Below are positions 17,944-27,193 of a stretch of 64,000 nt of DNA, piece after piece. Numbering within the stretch: the stretch's first letter is position 1; the number at the start of each line of letters is the position of its first letter. The notes below the pieces were generated by a model, which was not told the DNA's origin, searched no databases, and saw only the letters and a program-made list of their open reading frames with translations. The stretch lies in the NCBI RefSeq assembly GCF_041807905.1, contig NZ_JBGVSA010000010.1, positions 98,565 to 162,564 on the forward strand, read 5' to 3'. The position numbers were made by a program, and so were the translations under genes. The stretch is from JBGVSA01 sp041807905 (GTDB taxonomy: Bacteria; Pseudomonadota; Gammaproteobacteria; Burkholderiales; Rhodocyclaceae).

Positions 17944-18729
17944 ATGAATGATCCGCTGCTGATTGCCGGCAAGGGCTACGCATCGCGTCTGCTCGTCGGT
18001 ACGGGCAAGTACAAGGACTTCACCGAGACGCGCGCGGCACTCGACGCCTCGGGGGCGCAGATCGTCACCGTCGCCATCCGCCGCACCAATATCGGGCAGG
18101 ACCCCAAAGCGCCCAGCCTGCTCGACGCAGTGCCGATGTCGCATTTCACCTATCTGCCGAATACGGCCGGCTGCTATTCGGCCGACGAGGCCGTGCGTAC
18201 GCTGCGACTGGCGCGCGAACTGCTGGACGGACATTCGCTGGTCAAGCTCGAAGTGCTCGGCGACCAGCACACACTGTTCCCCAACATGCCGGAAACGCTC
18301 AAGGCCGCTGACGTGCTGGTGAAAGACGGCTTCCAGGTCATGGTGTATTGCTCGGACGACCCGATCCAGGCGCGCATGCTCGAAGACATCGGTTGTGTCG
18401 CCATCATGCCGTTGGCATCGCTGATCGGTTCGGGCATGGGCATTCTGAATCCGTGGAATCTCAAGCTCATCATCGAGCAGGCGCGCGTGCCGGTGATCGT
18501 CGATGCTGGCGTCGGTACGGCGTCCGATGCTGCGATTGCCATGGAACTGGGTTGCGACGGTGTGCTGATGAACACCGCCATCGCCGCGGCACAAGACCCG
18601 GTGCGCATGGCCGGCGCCATGAAGAAGGCCGTCGAGGCGGGGCGCGATGCTTTCCTCGCGGGGCGCATGCCGCGCAAGTTCTATTCTGCTTCGCCCAGTT
18701 CGCCGACCGGCGGACTGATCGGCTCCTGA
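17944..18729 (+). CDS. thiG: thiazole synthase ThiG
   Basis: A 261-residue TIM-barrel enzyme that makes the thiamine thiazole from 1-deoxy-xylulose 5-phosphate, dehydroglycine and ThiS thiocarboxylate. Seen are SRLLVGTGKYKDF, LVKLEVLGD with the Schiff-base lysine, MPLASLIGSGMGILNP and VPVIVDAGVGTASDA, all hallmark ThiG segments. It follows thiS closely and precedes trmB by 14 bp. Other thiamine genes (thiC, thiE, thiO) are not in the window. Confidence 0.97.
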   Translation: MNDPLLIAGKGYASRLLVGTGKYKDFTETRAALDASGAQIVTVAIRRTNIGQDPKAPSLLDAVPMSHFTYLPNTAGCYSADEAVRTLRLARELLDGHSLVKLEVLGDQHTLFPNMPETLKAADVLVKDGFQVMVYCSDDPIQARMLEDIGCVAIMPLASLIGSGMGILNPWNLKLIIEQARVPVIVDAGVGTASDAAIAMELGCDGVLMNTAIAAAQDPVRMAGAMKKAVEAGRDAFLAGRMPRKFYSASPSSPTGGLIGS

Positions 18730-18743
18730 ACGGGGTTCGTTTC

Positions 18744-19457
18744 ATGACCGCTTCACCCCCGCCGATGGACGACGACGTCCCGCGCCTGTCGCGCCAGCCG
18801 ATCCGCAGCTTCGTGCTGCGCCAGGGGCGCATGTCCGACGCGCAGACGCGCGCCATCGAAGCGTTGATGCCGCGCTACGGCATTCCCTATCGCGCGGCGC
18901 GGCTCGACACCGACGCCGTGTTCGGCCGTCACGCACCGGTGGTGCTGGAAATTGGCTTCGGCATGGGCGTGGCGACGGCAGAGATCGCCAAGGCTCGCCC
19001 GGACACCGACTTCATCGGCATCGAAGTCCACGGTCCCGGCGTGGGCAATCTGTGCAAGCTGATCGAGGCGGACGGGATCACCAATCTGCGCGTCATGCAG
19101 CACGACGCGACAGAGATCGTGCGCGACATGATCGGCGAAGGTTCGCTGGCCGGCGTGCATGTGTTCTTCCCGGACCCGTGGCCGAAGAAAAAACACCACA
19201 AGCGCCGCATCCTGCAGCCGGCGTTCGTCACTGAACTCGCGCGTCGCCTGGCTCCCGGCGGCTACCTGCATTGCGCCACCGATTGGGAGGACTATGCCAT
19301 GCAGATGCTGGAGGTCCTGCGCGCTGAGCCGCTCCTGGAGAATTCCTGCGAAGAGTTCGCGCCGCGCCCCGACTATCGTCCGCTGACCAAGTTCGAAGCG
19401 CGTGGCCTGCGCCTTGGGCACGGCGTGTGGGATCTGATCTTCCGCCGCAAGGGCTAG
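18744..19457 (+). CDS. trmB: tRNA (guanine-N7-)-methyltransferase TrmB
   Basis: A 237-residue SAM-dependent methyltransferase that modifies G46 of tRNA. Visible are VLEIGFGMGVATAEIA (SAM motif I), FIGIEVHGPGVGNL and the TrmB signature FFPDPWPKKKHHKRR. The start MTASPPPMDDDVP at 18744 places it 14 bp after thiG; the longer open frame upstream overlaps thiG and is not real. The thiG-trmB pairing is common in betaproteobacteria. It converges with the glutathione transferase gene. Confidence 0.96.
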   Translation: MTASPPPMDDDVPRLSRQPIRSFVLRQGRMSDAQTRAIEALMPRYGIPYRAARLDTDAVFGRHAPVVLEIGFGMGVATAEIAKARPDTDFIGIEVHGPGVGNLCKLIEADGITNLRVMQHDATEIVRDMIGEGSLAGVHVFFPDPWPKKKHHKRRILQPAFVTELARRLAPGGYLHCATDWEDYAMQMLEVLRAEPLLENSCEEFAPRPDYRPLTKFEARGLRLGHGVWDLIFRRKG

Positions 19458-19472
19458 GCGCGGCCGAAGACG

Positions 19473-19492
19473 CCGGACGCGCCCGCGTCCGG
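19473..19492. terminator. GC hairpin between convergent trmB and GST genes
   Basis: CCGGACGC (19473-19480) pairs with GCGTCCGG (19485-19492) around GCCC. There is no T-run, so termination is an inference from its position between convergent genes. Confidence 0.4.
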
Positions 19493-19509
19493 TGGCCTCG
19501 CCGGGCGTG

Positions 19510-20130
19510 TCACTCCCGGTCGACGGGATACGCGATGAAGGCCGGCAACTGCTCGGCCCGCGCGGAGAACGCTGCCAACGCGGGATAGCGCTGCGGATCG
19601 CTCAGCCCGGGCACCGAGAATTGATTGAAGCGCCACGCCACGGCCAGCGTCACGTCGGCCTGCGTCATGCGCTGACCCATCAGCCAGGGATGGGCGCCGG
19701 CCGCCATCGGTTCGAGCAGGTCCCACGCGTGCGAGAGCTGGCTGGTGATGCGCACGACCCAGTCTTCGAACTGTTTGTCCTCGGGCCGCAGCTTTACCTC
19801 GTAGATGTACTGCACGGTTTTCTCGGCCGCCACCAGCGCTACGCCGATGATGTGCAATGCCCGCCGGCGTACCCATGTCGCGCTGGGCATCAGCCGGTGC
19901 GACGGTGCCACCATGTTTTCGAGGTAATCGAGAATGAGCGTGCTGTCGATGAGGATTTCGCCGTCATCACACAGCAGCGTGGGCGCCTTGACCATGGGAT
20001 TGACGATCTTGAACGCCTCGAAGTCGCGGAACACCGATACCGAACGGTGTTCGAACGCAAGGTCCATCAGCGCCGCCGACACGGCTACGCGCCGAACGTA
20101 AGGCGAATCGAGCATGCCGATCAATTGCAT
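19510..20130 (-). CDS. glutathione S-transferase family protein
   Basis: A 206-residue cytosolic protein. The N-terminal thioredoxin-like domain begins MQLIGMLDSPYVRRVAVSA and has VKAPTLLCDDGEILIDSTLI with the cis-Pro and the Asp-Ser pair that bind glutathione. The C-terminal helical domain contains AWDLLEPMAAGAHPWLMG and QADVTLAVAW, typical of bacterial GSTs. It likely conjugates or reduces small electrophiles; the substrate is unknown. It is a single gene, converging with trmB. Confidence 0.88.
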   Translation of the reverse strand: MQLIGMLDSPYVRRVAVSAALMDLAFEHRSVSVFRDFEAFKIVNPMVKAPTLLCDDGEILIDSTLILDYLENMVAPSHRLMPSATWVRRRALHIIGVALVAAEKTVQYIYEVKLRPEDKQFEDWVVRITSQLSHAWDLLEPMAAGAHPWLMGQRMTQADVTLAVAWRFNQFSVPGLSDPQRYPALAAFSARAEQLPAFIAYPVDRE

Positions 20131-20306
20131 GGCCAGAACTCTCGGACGGGGAGTGCCTAGCTTAACGGAATCGGCCGATCGCGGTGCCAGAGTTTGCCCG
20201 ACATGCCGCCGCTTGCCCGCCGTATTGGCGGCGAGCCTCGCTCAAGCTGCTATCATCGCCGCCACAGCGCATCTGTCACGATAAAGACAAATAGGGAGTC
20301 ACGAAC

Positions 20307-21272
20307 ATGAAAATTCTGCGCATGGTTGCTGCGACCATCGCCGCGGCGGGGTTGCTGTCGTCAGCCCACGCCCAGAACTGGCCGTCGCAACCCGTTCGCA
20401 TCGTCGTGCCGACGCCGGCGGGCAGTTCGGTCGACATCGTTGCCCGCGTGATCGGCGACAGGCTCAAGGATTCGCTCGGCCAGCCGGTCGTGGTCGAAAA
20501 CCGCGCCGGCGCCGGCGGCACGATCGGTGCCGACGTCGTGGCCAAGGCGCGCGACGGCCACACGCTGCTGCTCGGCTACAACGGCCCGTTGACGGTCGCG
20601 CCTTCGCTGTTCCCCAAACTGCCCTACGACCCCGCCAAGGATCTCCAGCCGGTCATCCTGGCCGCCACGCAGCCCAACGTGCTGGCGGTACGCAGCGATC
20701 TGGGCGTGTCGAATCTCAAGCAACTGATCGCCTACGTGAAGGCGCGTCCCGGCAAGCTCGACTATGCCTCTGTCGGCAACGGCTCGCTGTCGCACCTGTC
20801 GATGGAAATGCTCAAGATGGAAGCCGGCCTGTACATGCTGCACGTGCCGTTCAACGGCGGCCCGCCCGCCGCGCAGGCATTGGCTGCGGGCGAAGTGCAG
20901 ATGGGTTTTGCCGCGTTGTCGAACGTGCAGCCGCTGGTCAAGTCGGGCAAGGTCAAGCTGATCGCGGTGTCCAACGGCAAGCGTTCGGTTGCCTTGCCGG
21001 ATGTGCCGACGGTGGCCGAGCAGGGCTTCCCCGGATTCGACGCGACAACCTGGAATGGCTTCCTTGCGCCGGCCAGCATGCCCAAGGATGTGGTCACGCG
21101 CCTGAATCGCGCGATCAATCAGATCCTCGCGCAACCCGATGTCCGCAATAAGCTGCTAGCGGCCGGTGCAGAGCCCGCTGGCGGCTCGCCGGAAGAGTTC
21201 GCCGCGTTGATGAAGGCCGAATTCACCCACTGGCCGCCGGTCGTCAAGCGCTCGGGCGCCAAGGTCGACTGA
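20307..21272 (+). CDS. Bug-family (TctC) periplasmic solute receptor
   Basis: A 321-residue exported protein. The signal peptide (MKILRMVAATIAAAGLLSS, cleaved near AHA-Q) leads into WPSQPVRIVVPTPAGSSVDI, a standard Bug/TctC start; VVENRAGAGGTIGADVVAKA and the later LDYASVGNGSLSHLSMEML are further family segments. It would capture a carboxylate or similar anion for the TctAB membrane pair encoded next. Betaproteobacteria carry many such receptors, and the ligand cannot be predicted. The downstream tctB start is 103 bp away. Confidence 0.93.
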   Translation: MKILRMVAATIAAAGLLSSAHAQNWPSQPVRIVVPTPAGSSVDIVARVIGDRLKDSLGQPVVVENRAGAGGTIGADVVAKARDGHTLLLGYNGPLTVAPSLFPKLPYDPAKDLQPVILAATQPNVLAVRSDLGVSNLKQLIAYVKARPGKLDYASVGNGSLSHLSMEMLKMEAGLYMLHVPFNGGPPAAQALAAGEVQMGFAALSNVQPLVKSGKVKLIAVSNGKRSVALPDVPTVAEQGFPGFDATTWNGFLAPASMPKDVVTRLNRAINQILAQPDVRNKLLAAGAEPAGGSPEEFAALMKAEFTHWPPVVKRSGAKVD

Positions 21273-21374
21273 TGATGTACCGGCAGGGTGACGCATTCAC
21301 CCTGCCGTCCGTATTCCTTTTCCGCGTGTGTGTTGCGCGCATTCCGGCGCGCTACCCGCGCATCCGTGTCCGCC

Positions 21375-21836
21375 ATGAAAACCTTATTGCCCGCCCGTAA
21401 CCGCGACACCCTTGCGGGAATCGTATTCGTCCTTTTCGGCCTTGCCTTTGTCATTGGTGCCGGTGCTTATGACATGGGCACCGCCGCCCGCATGGGGCCG
21501 GGGTTCTTCCCGCGCATGCTCGGCGGCGTGTTGGTCCTGCTCGGCATTGCCGTGTTCGCGGTGGGCGCGCGTGCCCCGGTGACGGCAGGCCTGCTGCGCG
21601 GCTTTCCGCTGCGCCCGCTGCTGGCGATCTGTGCGGCCATCGCGGTATTCGCGCTGCTGCTTGAAAAAGGCGGACTGGCCCTGGCGTCCTGGGCGCTGGT
21701 GATGGTGTCGACGGCCGGGCAGCGCAAGCCGCACTGGATCGAGGCCTTCGTCGCCGCGATCGCGCTGACGGTGGTGGCCGTGCTGGTGTTCGCCTACGGA
21801 CTCAAATTGCCGCTCAACGTGTGGCCACGGTTCTGA
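21375..21836 (+). CDS. tctB: tripartite tricarboxylate transporter small subunit TctB
   Basis: A 153-residue membrane protein with four hydrophobic segments. The start region RDTLAGIVFVLFGLAFVIGA and AARMGPGFFPRMLGGVLVLL are typical of TctB. It partners with the large subunit TctA in solute:cation symport. ATG 21375 is chosen because the hydrophobic family start follows at once; 29 upstream codons are open but Arg/Cys-rich. tctA starts 68 bp downstream. Confidence 0.92.
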   Translation: MKTLLPARNRDTLAGIVFVLFGLAFVIGAGAYDMGTAARMGPGFFPRMLGGVLVLLGIAVFAVGARAPVTAGLLRGFPLRPLLAICAAIAVFALLLEKGGLALASWALVMVSTAGQRKPHWIEAFVAAIALTVVAVLVFAYGLKLPLNVWPRF

Positions 21837-21903
21837 CGCATCGGCTCATCGTGTTTGATCTTTCGCGCGTCCGCGAACGCGCTTCTCTTGCCTCGGCCTG
21901 ATC

Positions 21904-23409
21904 ATGGACTTGCTCAACCATCTGGCGCTCGGTTTCGAAACTGCGCTGACGCTGAATAACCTCATGTACTGCTTCATCGGCGCGCTGTTCGGCACTGCCG
22001 TCGGCGTGTTGCCCGGGCTGGGGCCCGTGTCGACCATCGCCATGTTGCTGCCGCTGACGTATGCGCTGTCGCCGGTGTCGGCGCTGATCATGCTGGCCGG
22101 CATCTATTACGGCGCGCAGTACGGCGGCTCGATCACGGCGATCCTCGTGAACCTGCCGGGCGAGTCGTCGTCGGTGGTGACCTGTCTCGACGGGTACCAG
22201 ATGGCGAAGCAGGGCAGGGCGGGGGCGGCCTTGGCGATCGCTGCGCTCGGATCTTTCTTTGCTGGCACGGTGGCGACGATCCTCATCGCGGCCTTCGCCA
22301 CTCCGCTTTCGGAATTCGCCACGAGTTTCCGCTCCGCCGAATACGTGTCGCTGATGGTGTTGGGCCTGGTCGGCGCGGTGGTCCTGGCGCATGGTTCGCT
22401 GCTCAAGGCGTTCGCCATGATCGTGCTGGGACTACTGCTCGGCATGGTCGGCACCGATGTCAATTCGGGCGTACAACGTTTTGCATTCGACGTGCCCGAA
22501 CTGTCCGATGGTTTCAACTTCGTGGTGGTGGCGATGGGCCTGTTCGCCTTCGCCGAGATCATCCGTAACCTCGAACAGGCCGAGGCGGGCGAGGCCAGTC
22601 TGCAGAAGGTCTCCAGCCTTTGGCCTACGCGCACCGACATGCGCCGCGCGGCGCCCGCCGTCGTGCGCGGAACGCTGCTCGGATCGATCCTCGGTGTGCT
22701 GCCGGGCGGCGGCGCGCTGATGTCGTCCTTCGCGTCGTACTCGCTGGAGAAAAAGCTCTCGCGCACGCCGCAGGAATTCGGTCGTGGTGCCATCGAAGGC
22801 GTGGCCGGCCCCGAGTCCGCCAACAACGCCGGTGCGCAGACCTCGTTCATCCCGATGCTGACGCTGGGCATTCCGCCCAACCCGGTGATGGCGCTCATGA
22901 TCGGCGCGATGACCATTCACAATATCCAGCCCGGCCCGCAGGTGATGAACACCGACCCCGCGCTGTTCTGGGGATTGATCGCGTCGATGTGGGTGGGCAA
23001 CGCCATTCTGCTGGTGCTCAACCTGCCGCTGATCGGTATCTGGATCCGCATGTTGCGCGTGCCGTACCGGCTGCTCTATCCGTGCATCCTGGTGTGCTGC
23101 GCGATCGGTGTGTACGGCATCCAGAACAACCTGTTCGACGTGATGCTGACGCTGCCCTTCGCGCTGCTCGGCTACATCTTCCATCGTCTGGAGTGCGAAC
23201 CGGCGCCGCTGTTGCTGGGCTTCATTCTGGGGCCGATGCTGGAAGAAAACCTTCGTCGCGCGCTGTCGTTGTCGCGCGGGGACCCGACCGTATTCATCAC
23301 GCGCCCGATCTCGGCCACGCTGCTGGCGATGGCCGCGCTGCTACTGATCGCCGTGCTTGTGCCGGCGATCAAGCGCGGTCGCGAGGTCGTGTTCGTCGAG
23401 GAAGACTGA
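21904..23409 (+). CDS. tctA: tripartite tricarboxylate transporter large subunit TctA
   Basis: A 501-residue inner-membrane protein with about ten to twelve membrane spans. LFGTAVGVLPGLGPVSTIAM and YYGAQYGGSITAILVNLPGE are the TctA signatures, and a second copy of the LPGGGALMSSFASY type lies in the second half, as expected for its internal repeat. It forms the permease with TctB, fed by the upstream Bug receptor. It converges with the GGDEF gene, 10 bp apart. Confidence 0.95.
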   Translation: MDLLNHLALGFETALTLNNLMYCFIGALFGTAVGVLPGLGPVSTIAMLLPLTYALSPVSALIMLAGIYYGAQYGGSITAILVNLPGESSSVVTCLDGYQMAKQGRAGAALAIAALGSFFAGTVATILIAAFATPLSEFATSFRSAEYVSLMVLGLVGAVVLAHGSLLKAFAMIVLGLLLGMVGTDVNSGVQRFAFDVPELSDGFNFVVVAMGLFAFAEIIRNLEQAEAGEASLQKVSSLWPTRTDMRRAAPAVVRGTLLGSILGVLPGGGALMSSFASYSLEKKLSRTPQEFGRGAIEGVAGPESANNAGAQTSFIPMLTLGIPPNPVMALMIGAMTIHNIQPGPQVMNTDPALFWGLIASMWVGNAILLVLNLPLIGIWIRMLRVPYRLLYPCILVCCAIGVYGIQNNLFDVMLTLPFALLGYIFHRLECEPAPLLLGFILGPMLEENLRRALSLSRGDPTVFITRPISATLLAMAALLLIAVLVPAIKRGREVVFVEED

Positions 23410-23419
23410 GCGCCGGCGC

Positions 23420-25972
23420 TCAGGCCTCTTCGGGCGCGAGCTGCACGCCGTTCTTGCCTGCGCGCTTGGCGGCGTACATCGCTTCGTCTGCGGCGGCCAG
23501 CAAGTGGTCGGCGTTATAGCCGCTGTCCGGGCGATAGAGCGAAATGCCGATGCTCGTCGTCATCGTCAATTGCTGGCCCGCGATGTGGAAGGGCTGCGTC
23601 ATTGCTTCGACGATGTGGCGGCTGACTTCGCGCGCGTCGTCGATGCCGTCGCCGAGCGATTCGAGCAGCACCGTGAATTCGTCCCCCGCGAGCCGCGCGA
23701 CGGTGTCCGTCTGGCGCACGTTCTCCAGAAGACGCACGGCGAACTGGCGCAGCAATTCGTCGCCCGCTTCGTGGCCGAGCGTGTCGTTCACATTCTTGAA
23801 ACCGTCCAGGTCGAGGAACATCAACGCGCATGGCTTGCCCCATCGACGGGCGCGCGCCATCGCCTGCGGCAGGCGCTCCATGAACGCGCGCCGGTTGGGC
23901 AGGCCGGTAAGCGGGTCCTGCATGGCCTGCTCTTCGAGCCGTAGTTCGAGCTGCTTGCGCTCGGTGATGTCGACGCCCATCGTGTAGAAACCGAGCACCT
24001 TGCCGGTCGCCTCATCTACGTGCGGGATGTAGGTCGTCAGCAGATAGCGCTCGGTGCCATCCATGGCGATCACGTTCTCGAACTGCACCTGCTCGCCCGC
24101 GCCGGCGCGATCCATGTAGGGCGCCACGCGTGCCATCGTGTCGGGCACGAGCACTTCCTGCGCCTTGCGTCCGATGATGTCGGCCGGATCGATGCCGAAG
24201 ACGGTGTGGTACGCCTGATTGGCGAAGCCATACCGCAGATCGGTGTCGACGTAACCGATCAGCACTGGCAGGTTGTCGGTAATCGTCTTGAGCCGCCTCT
24301 GGCTCTCGCGCAGGGCGCGCTCGGCTTCCTTGCGTTCGCTGATGTCATGCACGAAGCCGGTGATGATCACCGTACTGCCGCGACGAACCACTGACGTCGC
24401 GACCTCGCCGATGAACTCCGCGCCATCGCGCCTGAGCAACTTGAGTTCGCGGCGCGGCGTATCCATGGCCCGATCGCCCCTGTCCACCAGCGCGTGGCGC
24501 AGCAACTGGTCGTAGTCCTTGCGACAGGCAGGCGGCACGACCAGGTCTGTGAGGCGTTCGCCCATCACTTCGCTTGCCATCCAGCCGAAGGTGTACTGCG
24601 CCTGCAGGTTCCACGAGGTGATGCGGTGCTGCTCGTCGACCGTGATGCACGCGACGTTGGCATTGCGCAGAATGTCGCGCACCTGCTCTTCGCTGCGCAG
24701 CGCCGCGTCTTCCGCCTGCCCGCGCTCGATGAGTGCGCGCGCCAGATGTTCGTTGGCTTCGTGGAGTGCTTCGGTGCGTTCTTCGACGCGCTGTTCGAGC
24801 GAGGCATTGAGCGCGGCGAGCTCGCGTGTGTGCTGCCTTTCGGTGTCGATCATCTGGATGATCGCGTCGGACAGGACGAAGGACTCGTGGTAATTCGATT
24901 GCCGGCGGATCTCGATGTCATGTTCGCCCGCCGTATAACGTTCGACCGCCCGCGAGAGTTCGTTGAGCGGGCGTGCCAGCCCGCGCGCGAACACCGTCGC
25001 AAGCAGGAAGAACACCGTACACACCAGCGCCCCCGTCATGACCAGTTGCGCCTGCAGTTCGCGAAATTCCACATAGACGACCGATTCGGGCTGGCGCACC
25101 ACCACCGTCCAGCCCAGGCCCGGATAAGACATGTAGCCGAGCGTGTCGCTCACGGCAGTGGCGTAGCGATGGCCGTCCGGCCAGGTGACGAACAACTGCT
25201 CAGGGCCGTGCTCCTTGTGGCGCATCGCGCCAACGTCGATGTGCGTCATCTTCTGGTCGGGCGGTCCGAGCAGCACCGCGCCGCTGCGGTCGACAATCCA
25301 CACGTCCGCGCCGCGCCTGATGCGCTCGTTCTCGATGAGCTCCTTTTCGAGCTGCGATGCCCAGTTCCACGACAGATGCGCGCCGATCACGCCGACCAGC
25401 GTGCCGTCGGCCAGGCGGATCGGGGCCGAGATGTCGACGAAGTGCCAAGGCTCGTCTCGCTTCGGCAACAACGAAGCGAGCAGACCGGCCTCATGCACAT
25501 CGCCTACATGAGGCGCGATCGCCCCGGCCTTGAACCACGGCCGCGCACTCACATCCGCGCCATTGAGCAAGCCGCCGGTGGCCGCCTGTACGACGCCGTC
25601 GGTATCGGCGACGCCGATCCATGCATAAATCGGCAGCGTGGCCTGCAGGCGTTCGAGCATGCGTTGCACGCGTGCGGGGACGTCGCGGTGCACGATGGTG
25701 TCGGCGCTGGCGATGCGCACGATCTCGGCGTAGCGCTCGAACATGCCGCGGTCGAGTCCGTCGCGGAGTTCACTGGCGATCTGGTCGAGCGACTCGACGG
25801 CCTGCCGTTCGGCGTAATGCTTGGCAAAGCGGTCCACCACGATCAGCAGCGGAATCACTGTGACCAGCACCGTAAGTACCGCCCCCATGCGAATCCAGGT
25901 GGCCAGGTCGAGCCGACGCGGTCGCGTGACGACGCGGGCGGAGGGGAGCGGCTGCTTGCTGGACGCGGTCAT
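23420..25972 (-). CDS. membrane sensor diguanylate cyclase (dCache-HAMP-PAS-PAS-GGDEF)
   Basis: An 850-residue inner-membrane protein. One hydrophobic segment lies near residues 29-48 and another near 310-330, enclosing a periplasmic double-Cache-like sensor. A HAMP-like linker and a coiled coil follow, then two PAS domains and a C-terminal GGDEF domain. The signature reads AGDEF (762-766) instead of GGDEF, a variant found in active cyclases, and RQTD five residues before it matches the RxxD inhibitory site. DPLTGLPNRRAF is the usual domain start. It would make c-di-GMP in response to an external signal. Its ATG overlaps the stop of the upstream macrodomain gene by 4 bp, indicating coupled translation. 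Confidence 0.9.
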   Translation of the reverse strand: MTASSKQPLPSARVVTRPRRLDLATWIRMGAVLTVLVTVIPLLIVVDRFAKHYAERQAVESLDQIASELRDGLDRGMFERYAEIVRIASADTIVHRDVPARVQRMLERLQATLPIYAWIGVADTDGVVQAATGGLLNGADVSARPWFKAGAIAPHVGDVHEAGLLASLLPKRDEPWHFVDISAPIRLADGTLVGVIGAHLSWNWASQLEKELIENERIRRGADVWIVDRSGAVLLGPPDQKMTHIDVGAMRHKEHGPEQLFVTWPDGHRYATAVSDTLGYMSYPGLGWTVVVRQPESVVYVEFRELQAQLVMTGALVCTVFFLLATVFARGLARPLNELSRAVERYTAGEHDIEIRRQSNYHESFVLSDAIIQMIDTERQHTRELAALNASLEQRVEERTEALHEANEHLARALIERGQAEDAALRSEEQVRDILRNANVACITVDEQHRITSWNLQAQYTFGWMASEVMGERLTDLVVPPACRKDYDQLLRHALVDRGDRAMDTPRRELKLLRRDGAEFIGEVATSVVRRGSTVIITGFVHDISERKEAERALRESQRRLKTITDNLPVLIGYVDTDLRYGFANQAYHTVFGIDPADIIGRKAQEVLVPDTMARVAPYMDRAGAGEQVQFENVIAMDGTERYLLTTYIPHVDEATGKVLGFYTMGVDITERKQLELRLEEQAMQDPLTGLPNRRAFMERLPQAMARARRWGKPCALMFLDLDGFKNVNDTLGHEAGDELLRQFAVRLLENVRQTDTVARLAGDEFTVLLESLGDGIDDAREVSRHIVEAMTQPFHIAGQQLTMTTSIGISLYRPDSGYNADHLLAAADEAMYAAKRAGKNGVQLAPEEA

Positions 25973-26508
25973 CTCGATCGCTCGTTGGCCGCGGGATCAG
26001 GAGGGCCGTTCAGCAGCGCCTGATACAAGGCCAGGTTGGTCTCGGAAAAACAGCAGAAGAGCACGTCCGTCAGCGTGCAGCCGGCGTCGACGAAGCCGCG
26101 TACCGTACGCACTGCGATGACGGCCGCCTCGTCTGCCGGATAGCCATAAACGCCGGTGCTGATGCACGGAAATGCAATGCTGTGGAGGCGGTGCGCCTCG
26201 GCCTGCTCAAGACTGTTGCGGTAGCAGGCGGCCAGCAGCTCGGCTTCACCATGGCGGCCTCCTTGCCAGACGGGCCCCACCGTATGGATGACATGCCGCG
26301 CGGGCAGGTCATGACCGCCTGTCAGCTTGGCCGAACCTGTGCGGCAACCGCCGAGCAGGCGGCATTCCGCCAGCAGGCCGGGGCCGGCGGCGCGGTGGAT
26401 GGCCCCGTCGACGCCCCCGCCGCCGAGCAGGCTCGAATTGGCGGCGTTGACGATCGCATCTACCTTGAGCGTGGTGATGTCCGCAATGAGTGCATGCAGG
26501 CTTGTCAT
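25969..26508 (-). CDS. macrodomain protein, O-acetyl-ADP-ribose deacetylase (YmdB) type
   Basis: A 179-residue soluble macrodomain. VDAIVNAANSSLLGGGGVDG is the canonical ADP-ribose-binding start, followed by HVIHTVGPVW and PCISTGVYGYPADEAA. YmdB-type enzymes hydrolyse O-acetyl-ADP-ribose or remove ADP-ribose from proteins; E. coli YmdB also affects RNase III and biofilm. The start at 26508 (MTSLHALIADITT) follows GGGAG. The stop codon overlaps the start of the membrane diguanylate cyclase by 4 bp, so the two are in one operon. Confidence 0.92.
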   Translation of the reverse strand: MTSLHALIADITTLKVDAIVNAANSSLLGGGGVDGAIHRAAGPGLLAECRLLGGCRTGSAKLTGGHDLPARHVIHTVGPVWQGGRHGEAELLAACYRNSLEQAEAHRLHSIAFPCISTGVYGYPADEAAVIAVRTVRGFVDAGCTLTDVLFCCFSETNLALYQALLNGPPDPAANERSR

Positions 26509-26706
26509 GGTCGAACTCCCAGCAGCTATGCCGACGGCGGCCCCGATGCTGAGGGCTGCCGCCGATTTCGGCAAGCGCCGTCCAGCGCCTTGGGGTGCAT
26601 TTTGCATTTGATTACCATCAAATCCGGATGTGGGCTTGATGCGTGCCCGGATTGCTCACCTCGTATAAGGTAACGGCTCCAACATGTAGCAAAAAGGGTG
26701 AAAAGA

Positions 26707-27018
26707 ATGAACAAACGTCGTCGTTTCATGACCGTTGTGCCGGCCGTCATCGGCCTGGGTCTGCTAGGAAGCCGCAGCGCGAGCGCACAGGCGGCGAAGG
26801 TGGCCGAGACCGACCCGACGGCGGTGGCCCTGGGCTACAAGGAAGACGTTGCCAAGGTCGACAAGAAGAAATACGCCAACTACAAGGCCGGCGACACCTG
26901 TGCCAATTGCCAGTTGTTCGCAGGCAAGCCGACCGATGCATGGGGCCCGTGCTCGGCTTTCGGCGGCAAGCAGGTTGCTGCCAAAGGTTGGTGCGCCGCT
27001 CACGTGCTGAGGCGTTGA
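26707..27018 (+). CDS. high-potential iron-sulfur protein (HiPIP)
   Basis: A 103-residue exported electron carrier. A Tat-like signal (NKRRRFM then a hydrophobic stretch ending SASAQA) precedes a small domain with four cysteines in CANCQ, GPCSAF and GWCAAH, the [4Fe-4S] ligand pattern of HiPIP. HiPIPs shuttle electrons in the periplasm, often to terminal oxidases or reaction centres. ATG 26707 is chosen with AAGGGTG (26694-26700) upstream; an in-frame GTG at 26698 lies inside that site. No partner redox gene is adjacent. Confidence 0.93.
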   Translation: MNKRRRFMTVVPAVIGLGLLGSRSASAQAAKVAETDPTAVALGYKEDVAKVDKKKYANYKAGDTCANCQLFAGKPTDAWGPCSAFGGKQVAAKGWCAAHVLRR

Positions 27019-27033
27019 TTTGTCCGAATCACC

Positions 27034-27085
27034 AAAACGATCGGCAAAACGAGTAAAACGATTAACTGATCGTATATTCGTTTTA
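27034..27085. promoter_or_regulatory. AAAACGA element array upstream of the CBM2-lyase gene
   Basis: Three direct copies of AAAACGA lie at 27034-27040, 27046-27052 and 27055-27061. An inverted copy (TCGTTTT, 27078-27084) makes an 8-base perfect dyad with the third, TAAAACGA against TCGTTTTA, across 16 bases. A TATATT hexamer at 27073-27078 could be a -10. It looks like a regulator site for the lyase gene that starts at 27194; no such array precedes the pectate lyase. Confidence 0.5.
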
Positions 27086-27193
27086 ACATAAAGGTTTACG
27101 TGTAAGAAAACTTCCTAGTGGAAGTTCATGCTGTTTAACGTTTTACTCCGCCGCGGGCGCTTCACAGGCCCGCTATCCCATGGAGGAGACAGC

